Part shown: positions 38,415 through 48,057 of the stretch, one piece after another
Numbering within the stretch: position 1 is the first letter of the stretch
Layout: every line of letters starts with the position of its first letter
Assembly: GCA_037577475.1 (NCBI GenBank)
Contig: CM075187.1
Span: forward strand, 25,739,810-25,803,809
Length of the DNA stretch: 64,000 nt
Origin: Chaunax sp. Z400
Lineage: Eukaryota > Chordata > Actinopteri > Lophiiformes > Chaunacidae
Reading direction: 5' to 3'
Position numbers and translations under genes: made by a program
The notes under the pieces: model-generated
Told to the model about the DNA's origin: nothing
Databases searched by the model: none
What the model saw: only the letters and a program-made list of their open reading frames with translations

Positions 38415-39596
38415 GTAACTATCCTGTCTAAGATGTCGGCGCACATGAGTGCAGCGGCTCTTTGCTCTCCTATTGTTTGGTACTTTTTTGTGTTTTCTTT
38501 GGTGTGTGTGCTTCTGATTGCTGAACATTGTCAAGCGAAATACATCTATACTCGCTTGGAGTTAATAAACTGTGGTTTACAGTTCTGTACGGACATAATA
38601 GCGGACTTTCATCATGTGCACAACATTCCAGTGGACATATCAAGACCTCCGGGTCCCCGTGGATTGTTATTGGGAGAGGAAGCAAAAGCAGGGATGCCGG
38701 GCGGGCCTACTCGCTAGACCGAGGAAACAACCAAGTAAACCTCCCTTACCAAGCATATTCCTCTCCAACGCTAGGTCCATCGCACACACAATGGACGTCA
38801 TGGAGCTTCCGATAGCCGCCAACACCTGCTGCGTGATGGTAATAATGGAGACCTGGCTTCAACCTGTGATCCCCTACGCTGCAGTATTTTTAGAAGACTG
38901 CACACTCCACCGCCATGACCCAAACAAAGACTCTGGTAAGGGCAGAGGAGGAGATCTTTGTATTTATGTACACAATGACTGGTGCTCTCATAGCCGTATC
39001 ATAGACAGCCATTGCTCACCTGATATAGAGACTTAGACTGCTTGGATCGGTGAAACCGAGGAAGGCTGCCGGCCCTGATGGAGTACCTGGGAAAACACTC
39101 AAGGAATGTGCTGATAAACTTACTGCAGTCTTCACAAACATCTTTAATCTATCACCAGCACATGCCACCATCCCACCCTGCCTCAAGTCAGCCACTATCA
39201 TCCCTATCCTGAAAAAGCTGGTTATAGACAGTCTAAATGACTACAGACCTGTTGCAATCACTCCCATCATCACCAAGTGTTTTGAAAGACTGATACTGAG
39301 GCTTATTAGATCAAGCCTCCCTCCCACCTTTGACCGCATCAGTTTGCGTACTGGTCAAACAGGTCCACGGAGGATGCCATCACCATAGCCCTTCACACAG
39401 CACTGAACCACCTGGAACATGGAGTGAACTACAGTATGTATGGATGCTCTTCATCGATTGCAGCTCAGCTTTCAATGCAACCATTCGGGATATTCTGATC
39501 AGAAAACTGTCACACCTGGGCCTCCCCACACACACCTACTCTTGAATTAAGGACTTTCTCACAAACCGCCCACAAACTGTTAAATTTGGACCCCAC
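38415..39596 (+). pseudogene. non-LTR retrotransposon, 5' and RT part (outer layer of nest)
   Basis: Plus-strand pieces in several frames read: SIFLSNARSIAHTMDVMELP, CCVMVIMETWL and GGDLCIYVHNDWCSHSR (the AP-endonuclease domain, to about 39,030). An internal deletion follows. Then comes KPRKAAGPDGVPGKTLKECA, with LNDYRPVAITPIITKCFERL, MLFIDCSSAFNATI and LGLPTHTYS (the first half of the reverse transcriptase). It stops at 39,596 in the sequence for TNRPQTVKFGPHLS. The reading resumes at 50,347 with SILTLSTGSPQGCVLV, so the two parts were one element before a later insertion. Frameshifts and the deletion make it dead. I do not assign the clade. Confidence 0.8.
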
Positions 39597-40080
39597 CTCT
39601 CAATTCAATTCAATTCAATTTATTTGTATAGTGCCAAATCACAACAAAAGTTATATCAAGGCACTTTACAAAAAGAGCAGGTCTAGATCGACTCTTTATT
39701 CTACACCTAACACTCCACCATGAGCAAGCACTTGGCAACAGTGACGACGAAAAACTGCCTCTTTTTTTTAAGGCAGAAACATCGAGCAGATCCGAGACTC
39801 AAGGTGGGCGGCCCTCTGCTTTGACCGGTTGGGGTGAGAGAGACAGCGAGCGAGAAAGGTTGGGAGTGAGAGAGAGGTGTTGGGAGAGGGAGAGGGGGAA
39901 AGGGAGGGGGAGGGAGGGGACAGAGACACAGACATGTTCAGGCACAATAATAATAACAGCTATAATATTAGAGGGATTATAGTTTGTAGTATTTATAAAT
40001 AACTACTACAATAACAACACTGATAATAATGATAATATTGATACTGATGTTGGTAGTTATAGTAAGAGTAATAATAATAA
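39597..40080 (-). repeat. retroposon 3' half, minus strand (middle layer of nest)
   Basis: It starts with four CAATT units ('caattcaattcaattcaatt'), then 'tatttgtatagtgccaaatc', 'aaggcactttacaaaaagag' and an AG-rich part at 39,835-39,920. It ends in a TAATAA-rich microsatellite at about 39,945-40,080. These are, reversed, the 3' end landmarks of a very common fish retroposon whose tail is (GAATT)n. The continuation is found 9.8 kb away at 49,856-50,346. Confidence 0.75.
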
Positions 40081-42228
40081 TTAAAGCTGCAAGCAGCGTT
40101 GTCGGGCCCTCGCACTCCGGCGCCGGTCGTGGCGTGTGCCCGTCGGGCCGCGCGCCAAATTTGGCCTCACTACTGCACACTTGGATAAATGCAAGGCTCT
40201 GTATCTGCATGCATTATGGACACCGATGGACAAATTGTGATGTACCTAATTTTATCCACTATGTGGCGCTAGACACCACCTAATAATTTTGACTCGTCTT
40301 TGAGTATATTATGTGTAGCCCACACCATGAAAATGTATCAAAATCAAAGAAAATTGTCAGATGAGACATTTTTGCATTTGCCAGCAGGTGGCGCTATCAC
40401 TGGTACTCAATATTGTTATGTAGATGTCCTCAGGATGCGACTTTAAGCATATCTACCAAGTTTCATACATGTAGGTTAAACACAGACTCGGATATGCTTT
40501 TTTGAAGTTTTACAGGGGGTGCTGTGGAGCCAATTAGCCACAACAGATCCTTTAAACCATATGAGACAGTAAGTAGTACCACCTCTGACGAGTGTGTCAA
40601 TTTTGGTGAGCATCTGAGCTTCCCTGGCCTCTCAACACCAACTTCTTGTTTGATGGCGAACATCAAACGTCCCGCCCCCGCCATGTGACCCAAACTCGCA
40701 ATATTTACAATGATGCTTCATGAAGGCCTTATGGCTTTACTGAGCAAATTTGAGGTCCTTGTGATGAACGGCCTGATAGTAGCACGTCAAATTCTGAAGT
40801 ATATAACTTCCTCTTGCCACTAGGTGGTGCTGTGACTATTATCGAATTTATCTGTATGGATGTGTTCAGGGCGGGACTCTTATCAAACATGTGAAGTTTG
40901 GGGCAGATTGGACCATTGACAGCAGAGTTATGACAACTTCCTGCTTCACGGCGAAACATCAACATTCGCCAGACAGCCACGCCTACAACTTTGCACGAAA
41001 ATGCACAAGCTTCAGAATCCTACATTACAAACTTGTTATTACTGTTCTCAGTTCATTTGAAGCCAATATGTTCAATGGCCTAGTAATAGTGTATCAAAAT
41101 GTAAAATATGACCTTTCCTGTTACCACTAGGTAGCGCTATGACTAATGCTAAATTTTGTTATTTGGATGTCTTTAGGACGGGACTCTTGACCAGCATTTG
41201 AAGTTTTGTGCTGATTGGACCTTAGGCAATGAAGTTATGACAATTTTCATTTTCATGGCGAGACATCAAAATTTGACGAAATGTGACGCCGGGCCACACC
41301 CACAGTGTTCAACAAAGACTCATGATTTGACCAATCTTTGATCCCCATGGGGTTTAGGTAGTACTTACCAAATTTGAGGTCAATCGGGTAAAATCTCTAG
41401 GAGGACTTCGTTCAAATACAAAGTGTATGATTTTCCAAAAATGGCAAAAAAATGGCCACAAAAATCAAAATGGCCGACTTCCTGTTTGTTTGAAGGCATT
41501 GCTCCAGGAGAGTTTTTTGTCTGTCCAGGTCAGTTACATATGTGTACCGAGTTTTGCGCCATCATCGGCCTCACGACTACACACCTGGATAAATGCAAGG
41601 CTCTGTATTTGCATGCATTTTGGACACTGACGGACAGATTGTGATGTACCTTATTTTGTCCACTTTGTGGCGCTAGACGCCACCTAATAATTTTGACTCA
41701 TCTTTGATTATCTCATGTGAAGGCCACACCATTAAAATGTAATCAAAATCACACAAAATTGTCACGAGACATTTTTTCATTTGCCCGCAGGTGGTGCTTT
41801 GACTGTTACTCAATATTGTTGAGTAGATGTCTTCAGGGTGGATCTTTAAACATGTCTACCAAATTACATATATGTAGGTTAAACACAGATGCTTATTTTA
41901 AGTTTTACAGGGGGTGCTGTGGAGCCAAGTTGGCACAACCGATCCTGTAAACCATATGAGATTGTAAGTAGTACGACCTTTGACGAGTGTGTCAATTTTG
42001 GTGAGCATCTGAGCTTCCCTGGCCTCTCAACACCGAGTTCCTGTTTGATGGCGAACATCAAACGTCGCGAAGCCGCCATTAGACCCAAACTCACAATCTT
42101 CACAATAATGACTCATCAAGGCCTTATGGCTTTCCTGACCAAATTTTAGGTCGCACGCTTCGTGCTCGGGCTCTAATAATTCCTTGCAGTGCAATAGGGT
42201 CCTTTCACACTTTGTACTCGGGCCCTAA
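40081..42228 (+). repeat. element E, left copy, unclassified teleost repeat
   Basis: It begins 'ttaaagctgcaagcagcgtt' directly after a TAATAATAA tract. It ends at 42,228 with 'tccttgcagtgcaataggg' and 'tcgggccctaat', a terminal-type sequence also found at the right end of the whole block (49,800-49,855). Internally, about 40,165-40,345 is repeated at about 41,565-41,750, giving a unit of roughly 1.4 kb. Several AGGTGGCGCTA-like motifs occur. The short ORFs are not conserved between the repeated units, so it appears non-coding. I know the GCAAGCAGC/GGGCCCTAAT pair as a frequent fish repeat but not its class. Confidence 0.65.
40381..40395 (+). promoter_or_regulatory. CTCF-like motif in element E
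   Basis: CCAGCAGGTGGCGCT fits the core CTCF consensus (CCASYAGRKGGCRS) at every position. Related versions occur at 40,817-40,831, 41,124-41,138, 41,784-41,798, 48,129-48,143 and 49,421-49,435, each with one or more mismatches. Binding is inferred only. Confidence 0.4.
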
Positions 42229-43677
42229 TTACACATCAAATGTGGAAAGAAATGCATTTTTGTTGGAAAAAAATGCATTAATTAATCGCTACATGGTATT
42301 TTGAAGTAGCATTACTCCAAAAGTACAAAGTATACGTACTTCATAATAATTGCACATGTAGTGCTATATACACTCAAACCACACATACAAGTGCCATTAA
42401 GGCACTATTGATAATAAAGTTTTTATTACACATCAAAGTTGCAAAGAAATGCATTTTCGTTGGAAAAAAATGCATTATTTGATCGTTACATCGTATTTTG
42501 AAGAAGGATTACTCCAAAAAATACAATGTATAAGTACTGCATAATAATTGTACATGTAGTGCTATATACACTAGAACCACATATATTAGTGCCATGAAGG
42601 CACTATTGAAAATTAAGTTTTTATTACACATCAAAGTTGGAAAGATATGCATAATCGGAGGAAAAAAAGCATTATTTTGACCGTTACATGGTATGTCAAG
42701 GTAGGATTACTCGAAAAGTACAGAGTAAAGGTACTTCATAATAAACGTAATTGTAGGTTTCTATGTCCTCAAACGGAAAATATAAGTATCATTAATGCAC
42801 TATTGAAAATAAAGTTTTTATGACACATCAAAGTTAGAAAAAAATGCATTATTGAAGGAAAGAAAAGCACTATTTTGATCGTTACATGATATTTCGAGGT
42901 AGGATTACTCAAAAAGTACAAGGTACAAGTACTTCATGATAATTGTACCTGTAGTGCTATATTTCCTCTACCTGAAACTATGTGTCATTAATACACTATT
43001 GAAAATAAAGATTTTATTGCACATCAAAGTTGGAAAGAATTGCATTACTGTAGGTGAATAAATCTATATTTTGATCGTTGCATGGTATTTCAAGGTAGGA
43101 TTACTCGAAAAGAACAAAGTACGGATACTTCATAATGATGGTACATGTAGTGCTATATGTCCTCTAACAGAAAATATAAGTTGCATGAATACACTATTGA
43201 AAATAAAGATTTTATTGCACATCAAATCTGGAAAGAAATGCATTATTGTAGGAAAAAAAGCATTATTTTGATCGATACTTGGTATTTCAAGGTAGGATTA
43301 CTCGAAAGGTACAAGGTAAGGATACTTCATAATGATTGTATATACAGTGCTATTTATCGTCTAATAAAAGATGGGAGTGTCATGAATGCACAATTTAAAA
43401 TAAAGTTTTAATTACACATCAAAGTTGGAAAGGATTGCATTATTGTAGGTGAAAAAAGCAATATTTTGATGGTTGCATAGTATTTCAAGGTAGGATTACT
43501 CCAAAGGTATAAGGTACAAATACTTCATAATAATTGTACTTGTAGTGCTATATGTCTTCTAACAAATCAAATGAGTCCCATGAATACACTATTGAAAATA
43601 AAGTTTTTATGATACATCAAATTTGAAAAGAATTGCATTATTGTAGGGGAAAAAAAGCAATATTTTGATCGTCCCGT
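42229..43677 (+). repeat. 197-bp tandem repeat array, left, about 7 copies
   Basis: A landmark (GTGCTATAT or a variant) recurs at 42,361, 42,559, 42,756, 42,953, 43,150, 43,347 and 43,545, giving periods of 196-198 bp. Every unit has 'gcattattttgatcgt'-like, 'aaggtaggattactc'-like and 'attgaaaataaagtttttat'-like blocks. The array abuts the end of element E on the left and is cut inside a unit by the LINE piece at 43,678. It is AT-rich and non-coding; ORFs in it are chance. Confidence 0.9.
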
Positions 43678-44205
43678 TTGAAGAAGGAACTCTGATTCCA
43701 AAACAAGTTGAAATTATCAACAAAGCCCACATTGTGAGCTCTACAGGTGGACTGCAGCCAGGTGTGAAGATGTAAGGAGTCTACTGTAACGACCCACACC
43801 GCGGCCGACGGTGGGAATAGGACCTGAGATGAATACTGATTTGCCACTATGTTTGAGAAGATCGAAAAGACGGCCGAAGTCTGATTTGGTTATCTCTGAT
43901 TGTAGAAGAGCCGTGTCATTTGAACCCACATGGACTATTATTCTGGTGATGGAGGCGGAAAGTGATGGTAACATGTCCTGGAGCTTCTTCAAGACATCGT
44001 GGGAAACGGTATGTAACAGCGTTAAAGAAGCGCACAGTCCTTGTGATAGAGTCACCAATAATCAGAGTTCAGGGGGAGAAAAGCGGACGAGGAGGTGTTT
44101 GGTGCAAACTATCGGAGAACTGGCGGGGGTGCATTTCATTAAGGAAAGACAGAAGTTATGCAAGTTGTCTCTGTTAATTACAGTTTTTGTTAATGGGAGA
44201 CAAAA
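43678..44205 (-). pseudogene. L2-type LINE ORF1 (SGNH/esterase-like) fragment
   Basis: Minus-strand frames read TPASSPIVCTKHLLVRFSPP, then LPSLSASITRIIVHVGSNDT, then FGRLFDLLKHSGKSVFISGP and IPTVGRGVGRYSRLL. In another frame they read HNVGFVDNFNLFWNQSSFFK. The VHVGSNDT block and the order of motifs fit the esterase-like ORF1 domain of CR1/L2 LINEs. Frameshifts kill it. It breaks off at 43,678 right after the FFKRD motif, where the tandem array begins. A (AAAT)n tract lies at the upstream end near 44,208. Confidence 0.75.
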
Positions 44206-44386
44206 TGAATAAATAAATAAATAAATAAAATGCTTACAATTTCCCAAATACCTAAAAGCACTTTTCCAGTACATGGGAGAAGTGTACATAAAGTTTCGTG
44301 AAAACTTTCAGGAATTTTTTGAGTTATGCCCCGGAAACCCTCATGTGAGCCAAATCCCACACACAGACTGCGCAGAAATTCAACAC

Positions 44387-44556
44387 GTTACCATGGAAAT
44401 GAAAAAATAACGATATTACCTCAAGAAGGTCGTTTGGTTACAATGGAAACGAAAAATAAGGATATTACCTCATGAAGGTCGTTTTGTTACAATGGAAACG
44501 AAAAATAATGATATTACCTCATAAAGTCATAAGGGACGTTTGGTTACCATAGAAAC
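44387..44556 (+). promoter_or_regulatory. array of four X-box/RFX-like motifs
   Basis: GTTACCATGGAAAT at 44,387-44,400, GTTACAATGGAAAC at 44,437-44,450 and 44,486-44,499, and GTTACCATAGAAAC at 44,543-44,556. All are close to the RFX consensus GTTRCCATGGYAAC. The first three sit in units of about 49 bp that also share 'gatattacctca', and the fourth follows after 57 bp. They lie 118-287 bp upstream of the start codon of the three-exon gene, so I infer an RFX-responsive promoter. Binding is not shown by sequence alone. Confidence 0.6.
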
Positions 44557-44580
44557 CCTTGTCATAAGGCAAGTGTATCA

Positions 44581-44590
44581 TTATAAGAAA
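44581..44590 (+). promoter_or_regulatory. possible TATA box
   Basis: TTATAAGAAA lies 25 bp after the last X-box-like motif and 84 bp before the ATG, a workable position for a core promoter with a 5' UTR of about 60 bases. It is weak evidence in AT-rich DNA. Confidence 0.3.
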
Positions 44591-44673
44591 CGTTGGTTCA
44601 TTCCACCTGCACACTTTAAGCTTTTGAATAGACAGAGAGAAAACAACGGTTCAAACAACACAAAGAGATCGAC

Positions 44674-46827
44674 ATGAATCAACACGACCCAAACAGTAAG
44701 TAGATAAACTGATAGCTTTGTAGCTAAAGCTAACCAGCTAAATACAAACTGGTGGAATTCACGATGCTACGAGTTGTAGACTATTATTCTAGATGATTAA
44801 TTTGATGCATTTAAGCAGCATTTTAATGTTTTCTTCATCGATTCTTTATTCCTTGGGGTCTGTTTTAAATTTTTCTAACTAGCTGTTGTTTGCATGAACC
44901 GTTTTTGCTGATTTGACTTAATTTGAGGTTTCTTTTTGTGTGACGGTGGAGTGTTTGTGGGGAGTACAGATAAATGAATACAGAAAATAAACCGTTTTTA
45001 AAACTAATACATCTAACAATATGTATACGGACCACATATCAGGGAATTTGAAGCAGAATTATTCTAGGCAGTGATACAGATTGTTTCTGTCCTATTTCCC
45101 TGACTTCCTGGGTCCTGTTCAAACCTCTCTTTTGTCCTGCCTTGCTCTCCCTTACTTGTAATCCTGAGTTTATACCATGTGAGATTAGCTCAGTGGTCTT
45201 TCAACTTTGGTTACTTCATACCGACCCTCTGCAAATCACAAACATGCAGATTCACTAAACATTTTTGTTCACCTGCATGAGTTTGCTCTAACGTCCTGCA
45301 TGTTTCTTGTGCTTCCCTGTAGGTACATTATTGGAAATGGAAAGCCCAAAGTTCGAGGAGATCCAGGCCTCTGCAGACGATCAACCCGACGTTTGGGTGA
45401 CTCCAGAACGAAAGCGCGGCAGGAAACAACAGAGGAACAGGGACACCAGCACTTGCGTCACCTGCAGCAACGAGCAGAAGACATGGGTCAACAGGTACCA
45501 CTTGAACGAGGAACAACAATGCCTCTATGAGGAAATGTACGGCTCCTCCTCACAGCCAACACAGGTACCTGCACTGTCTCACAGATTCAAATCAGTATCT
45601 TTAGCATGAAGCTGTAAGATTTGGACAAAGCCCAACTTGCACTGGTTTCAGATTTTAAATGTTGATGCAGTCTTTCCACTCTGCACATTTTAACTTTGGT
45701 TACTTAATACTGACTCTTGTCAAATCACAAACATGTAGATTCCAGTCACTAAACATTTTAGATCACCTGCACGAGTTTACTCTAATGTCCTGCATGTTTC
45801 TTGTGTCTCTATGGGTCTGATTTAATAGAGACTATATTGAGTGTATTATCATACATATTGATAACAGAGTAAAAGTTAGTGGTTGACATGGATTAATTTG
45901 TATTATTGAGTCTAATAGCTCAAGCCCTTTGTGACTTTAACCATTCCTGTGTCTCTCCAACTAATCTAGTGCCCAGAACGCAGCTCTAAGCACCACGGTG
46001 AGAAGCTCCCATCCATTCCTGAGTGTCAGCTTGATGGACAGGGGGACAAGAAGACTGAGACTGAAGTGGAGGTGGGGTCGTCTGAAGACGTCGCTGCCAG
46101 CTCCTCTGACATAGTGGAGCCATCAGACGCTAACCAGCCTCCTGTCTCATCGGACAAATGTCCAGATGAGGGGTCGTCTGAAGACGTCACTGCCAGCTCC
46201 TCTGACATAGTGGAGCCATCAGACGGTAACAAGCCTCCTGTCTCATTGGACAAATGTCCAGATGAGGGGTCGTCTGAAGACGTCACTGCCAGCTCCTCTG
46301 ACGTGGCCGAGCCATCAGACGCTAACCAGCCTCCCGTCTCAGGGGACAAATGTCCAGATGTTGGGTCGTCTGAAGACGTCGCTGCCAGCTCCTCTGACGT
46401 GGCCGAGCCATCAGACGCTAACCAGCCTCCCGTCTCAGGGGACAAATGTCCAGATGAGGGGTCGTCTGAAGACGTCGCTGCCAGCTCCTCTGACATAGTG
46501 GAGCCATCAGACGCTAACCAGCCTCCCGTCTCAGAGGACAAATGTCCAGATGTGGGGTCGTCTGAAGACGTCGCTGCCAGCTCCTCTGACGTGGCCGAGC
46601 CATCAGACGCTAACCAGCCTCCCGTCTCAGAGGACAAATGTCCAGATGAGGGGTTGTCTGAAGACGTCACTGCCGGCTCCTCTGACGTGGCCGAGCCATC
46701 AGACGTTGCCCATAAGGTCTCCACCTCCCCTGGTCGCCGGCAAAAGTTTCTGAAAAGGATTCGCCGTTTTTTTAAGCGAATCAAGACCACTTTCTGCTGC
46801 ATCCAGTGTACAAGTGTGGAGGAATAA
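44674..46827 (+). CDS. novel three-exon gene, 373-aa acidic repeat protein
   Basis: Coding exons are 44,674-44,695 (ATG, seven codons plus one base; donor GTAAGT), 45,323-45,564 (acceptor CTTCCCTGTAG; donor GTACCT) and 45,970-46,827 (acceptor CTAATCTAG; stop TAA). The phases fit at both junctions, giving 373 residues without an internal stop. Residues 37-47 are a basic, NLS-like stretch (RKRGRKQQRNR). C52, C55, H67 and C74 could form a small zinc site, but I know no matching family. Residues 124-315 are six 32-residue repeats of the type GSSEDVAASSSDVAEPSDAN, followed by a partial copy. The last 31 residues (343-373) are strongly basic and then cysteine-rich (RRFFKRIKTTFCC). There is no signal peptide or membrane segment. 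I do not recognise the protein. The introns show it was not copied in as cDNA. A start at M13 (45,337) is possible. It could also be a degenerating gene, but the frame is clean. Confidence 0.7.
45201..45311 (+). repeat. intronic duplication, copy 1
   Basis: From 'tcaactttggttacttcata' to 'gcatgtttcttgtg', just before the exon-2 acceptor. It is closely similar to 45,691-45,805 in the next intron, with shared blocks 'gcaaatcacaaacatg' and 'gtcctgcatgtttcttgtg'. Confidence 0.85.
45691..45805 (+). repeat. intronic duplication, copy 2
   Basis: This is the second copy of the 45,201-45,311 sequence, inside the second intron. The similarity stops just where copy 1 reaches its splice acceptor, so no exon copy is left behind it. 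Confidence 0.85.
46075..46710 (+). repeat. 96-bp in-frame coding tandem repeat, 6.6 copies
   Basis: Units start at 46,075, 46,171, 46,267, 46,363, 46,459, 46,555 and 46,651 with no change of length. Each codes for 32 residues of the type GSSEDVAASSSDIVEPSDAN followed by QPPVSxDKCPDE. Variation is mainly DIVEP versus DVAEP, VTA versus VAA, and the residue before DKCPD. The copies are nearly identical at DNA level, pointing to recent expansion or gene conversion. Each full unit keeps a single cysteine. Confidence 0.95.
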
Positions 46828-46943
46828 TTTAGTTTTCTATTGTTTTTGTTAATTAGACTGTAGAAATGGTTGTGGTTTTTGTTTGAAAGCTGTTTGGCAG
46901 TCATTTCAATGATTTGTTTGTGTTACTGTGAAAATATAATGTA

Positions 46944-46949
46944 AATAAA
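46944..46949 (+). terminator. poly(A) signal of the three-exon gene
   Basis: AATAAA lies 117 bases after the stop codon, in the first AT-rich stretch, with T-rich sequence before it. It gives a short 3' UTR and agrees with a complete transcription unit inside the block. Confidence 0.6.
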
Positions 46950-47257
46950 TCTGAAGAAAAATATATAATCAGTTTCTGAAATATTGATTTCCTCGTGTGT
47001 TTGCTGTTACCATTCCTCCTCATAACCATTTACACAACATTAAAGGCAAAGGGACACACTAGGAGTGAAACATTTACGTTGCTATCAAATATTTGACCTG
47101 AAGTTAAAACAAAGGTAAACATGATAAAAAATGATCTAATCTAGCAGTGTTGGTGTATCTTTATGTCTATAATGAGAATGATGAGTGAAACGCCACCATT
47201 ACCAATAACAATGATACACAAAAGTTAAAACTGCGTCCCCCAGCCTCTGGGGACTAG

Positions 47258-48055
47258 GTTGAAAGAAGTTATATTTACGAATTGACCGGCAAGATGGTTA
47301 GATGTGTCATCGACATAGATATTGAAATCACCAACCATGATAATCCTGTCATATTTAGGTACAATGGTGGATAGAAAATCAGAAAATTTCAGTAATAAAT
47401 TGTTAGTTGACTTTGGTGGGGGATGTATTGCAATACAGCAGATGGGATTTTTACAACTGATTTGAAACATAAGCATTTCAAAGCTCTGCAATGTGTCAGA
47501 TGGTTTTCGAATGCATTTTATCTGATTATTAAAGGCAACTGCAAAACCTCCACTACGGTCAGTAAGGCTTGGGGAGCTAAAGTAACAATAATTGGGAGGA
47601 CAAAGTTCAATTAACTGAGAGCAATCTCCAGACTTTAGCCAGGTCTCAGTCAAAAGTAGAAAGTCCAGATATTTTTGAGGTAATAAGGTCATTCAGGATA
47701 AAGGTTTTATTAGACAGAGACCGAGCACTGAATGAGGCAAATTTAGTAGGATTTATGCTGGTGGTGGGATCAGTTGTACAGTTTAGTTAGTGGAGATTAT
47801 TTTTGTTAACAGTTCTCGCTGTACAATGTGGACGAGTCCTCCTGCATTTCACCACAGTTTGGAAGTGGAGATACGCTTGTGTCTGAGACAGCGGTGGATT
47901 GTAGGGGGCGATAGCAGGCAGGTTAGTGGAGTGAGATGAGATCGGAGAAGAAGAAGAAGAGGAGGATGGGGCGGCTTCCGGTGGGTGTGTGTGAGAAGTA
48001 AACAGTCAGACACGTGAGTAGGACAACACCGCATGCTGTATGTTGCTAGTTAGGC
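47258..48055 (-). pseudogene. L2-type LINE ORF2 endonuclease fragment
   Basis: Minus strand: NPTKFASFSARSLSNKTFIL leads by a frameshift into LDFLLLTETWLKSGDCSQLI, then SGGFAVAFNNQIKC and YDRIIMVGDFNIYVDD, and ends at SFNLV. These are AP-endonuclease motifs (LTETWL, GDFN) of the L2 group. The junction at about 47,258 cuts the domain before its last motifs, and no reverse transcriptase follows. The part at 47,850-48,055 corresponds to the link between ORF1 and ORF2. With 43,678-44,205 it would make one continuous LINE, but the two pieces are in permuted order on either side of the three-exon gene. Confidence 0.75.
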
Positions 48056-48057
48056 TG

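Noticed and set aside
42229..43677. CRISPR-like array
   Set aside because: The whole 197-bp unit is repeated, with no unique spacers, and the genome is eukaryotic.
45182..45197. A-box-like 'gattagctcagtggtc' in intron 1 of the novel gene
   Set aside because: There is no B-box at the right distance and no cloverleaf, so I see neither a tRNA nor a SINE here.
46262..46753. Two further plus-strand ORFs (RLKTSLPAPLTWPSHQTLTS type)
   Set aside because: They are the second frame of the same tandem repeat and are open for the same arithmetic reason.
46026..46904. 292-aa minus-strand ORF across the 96-bp repeats
   Set aside because: The repeat length is a multiple of three, so any frame open in one unit stays open in all. 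The plus-strand frame has matching exons, splice phases and a poly(A) signal; this frame has none.
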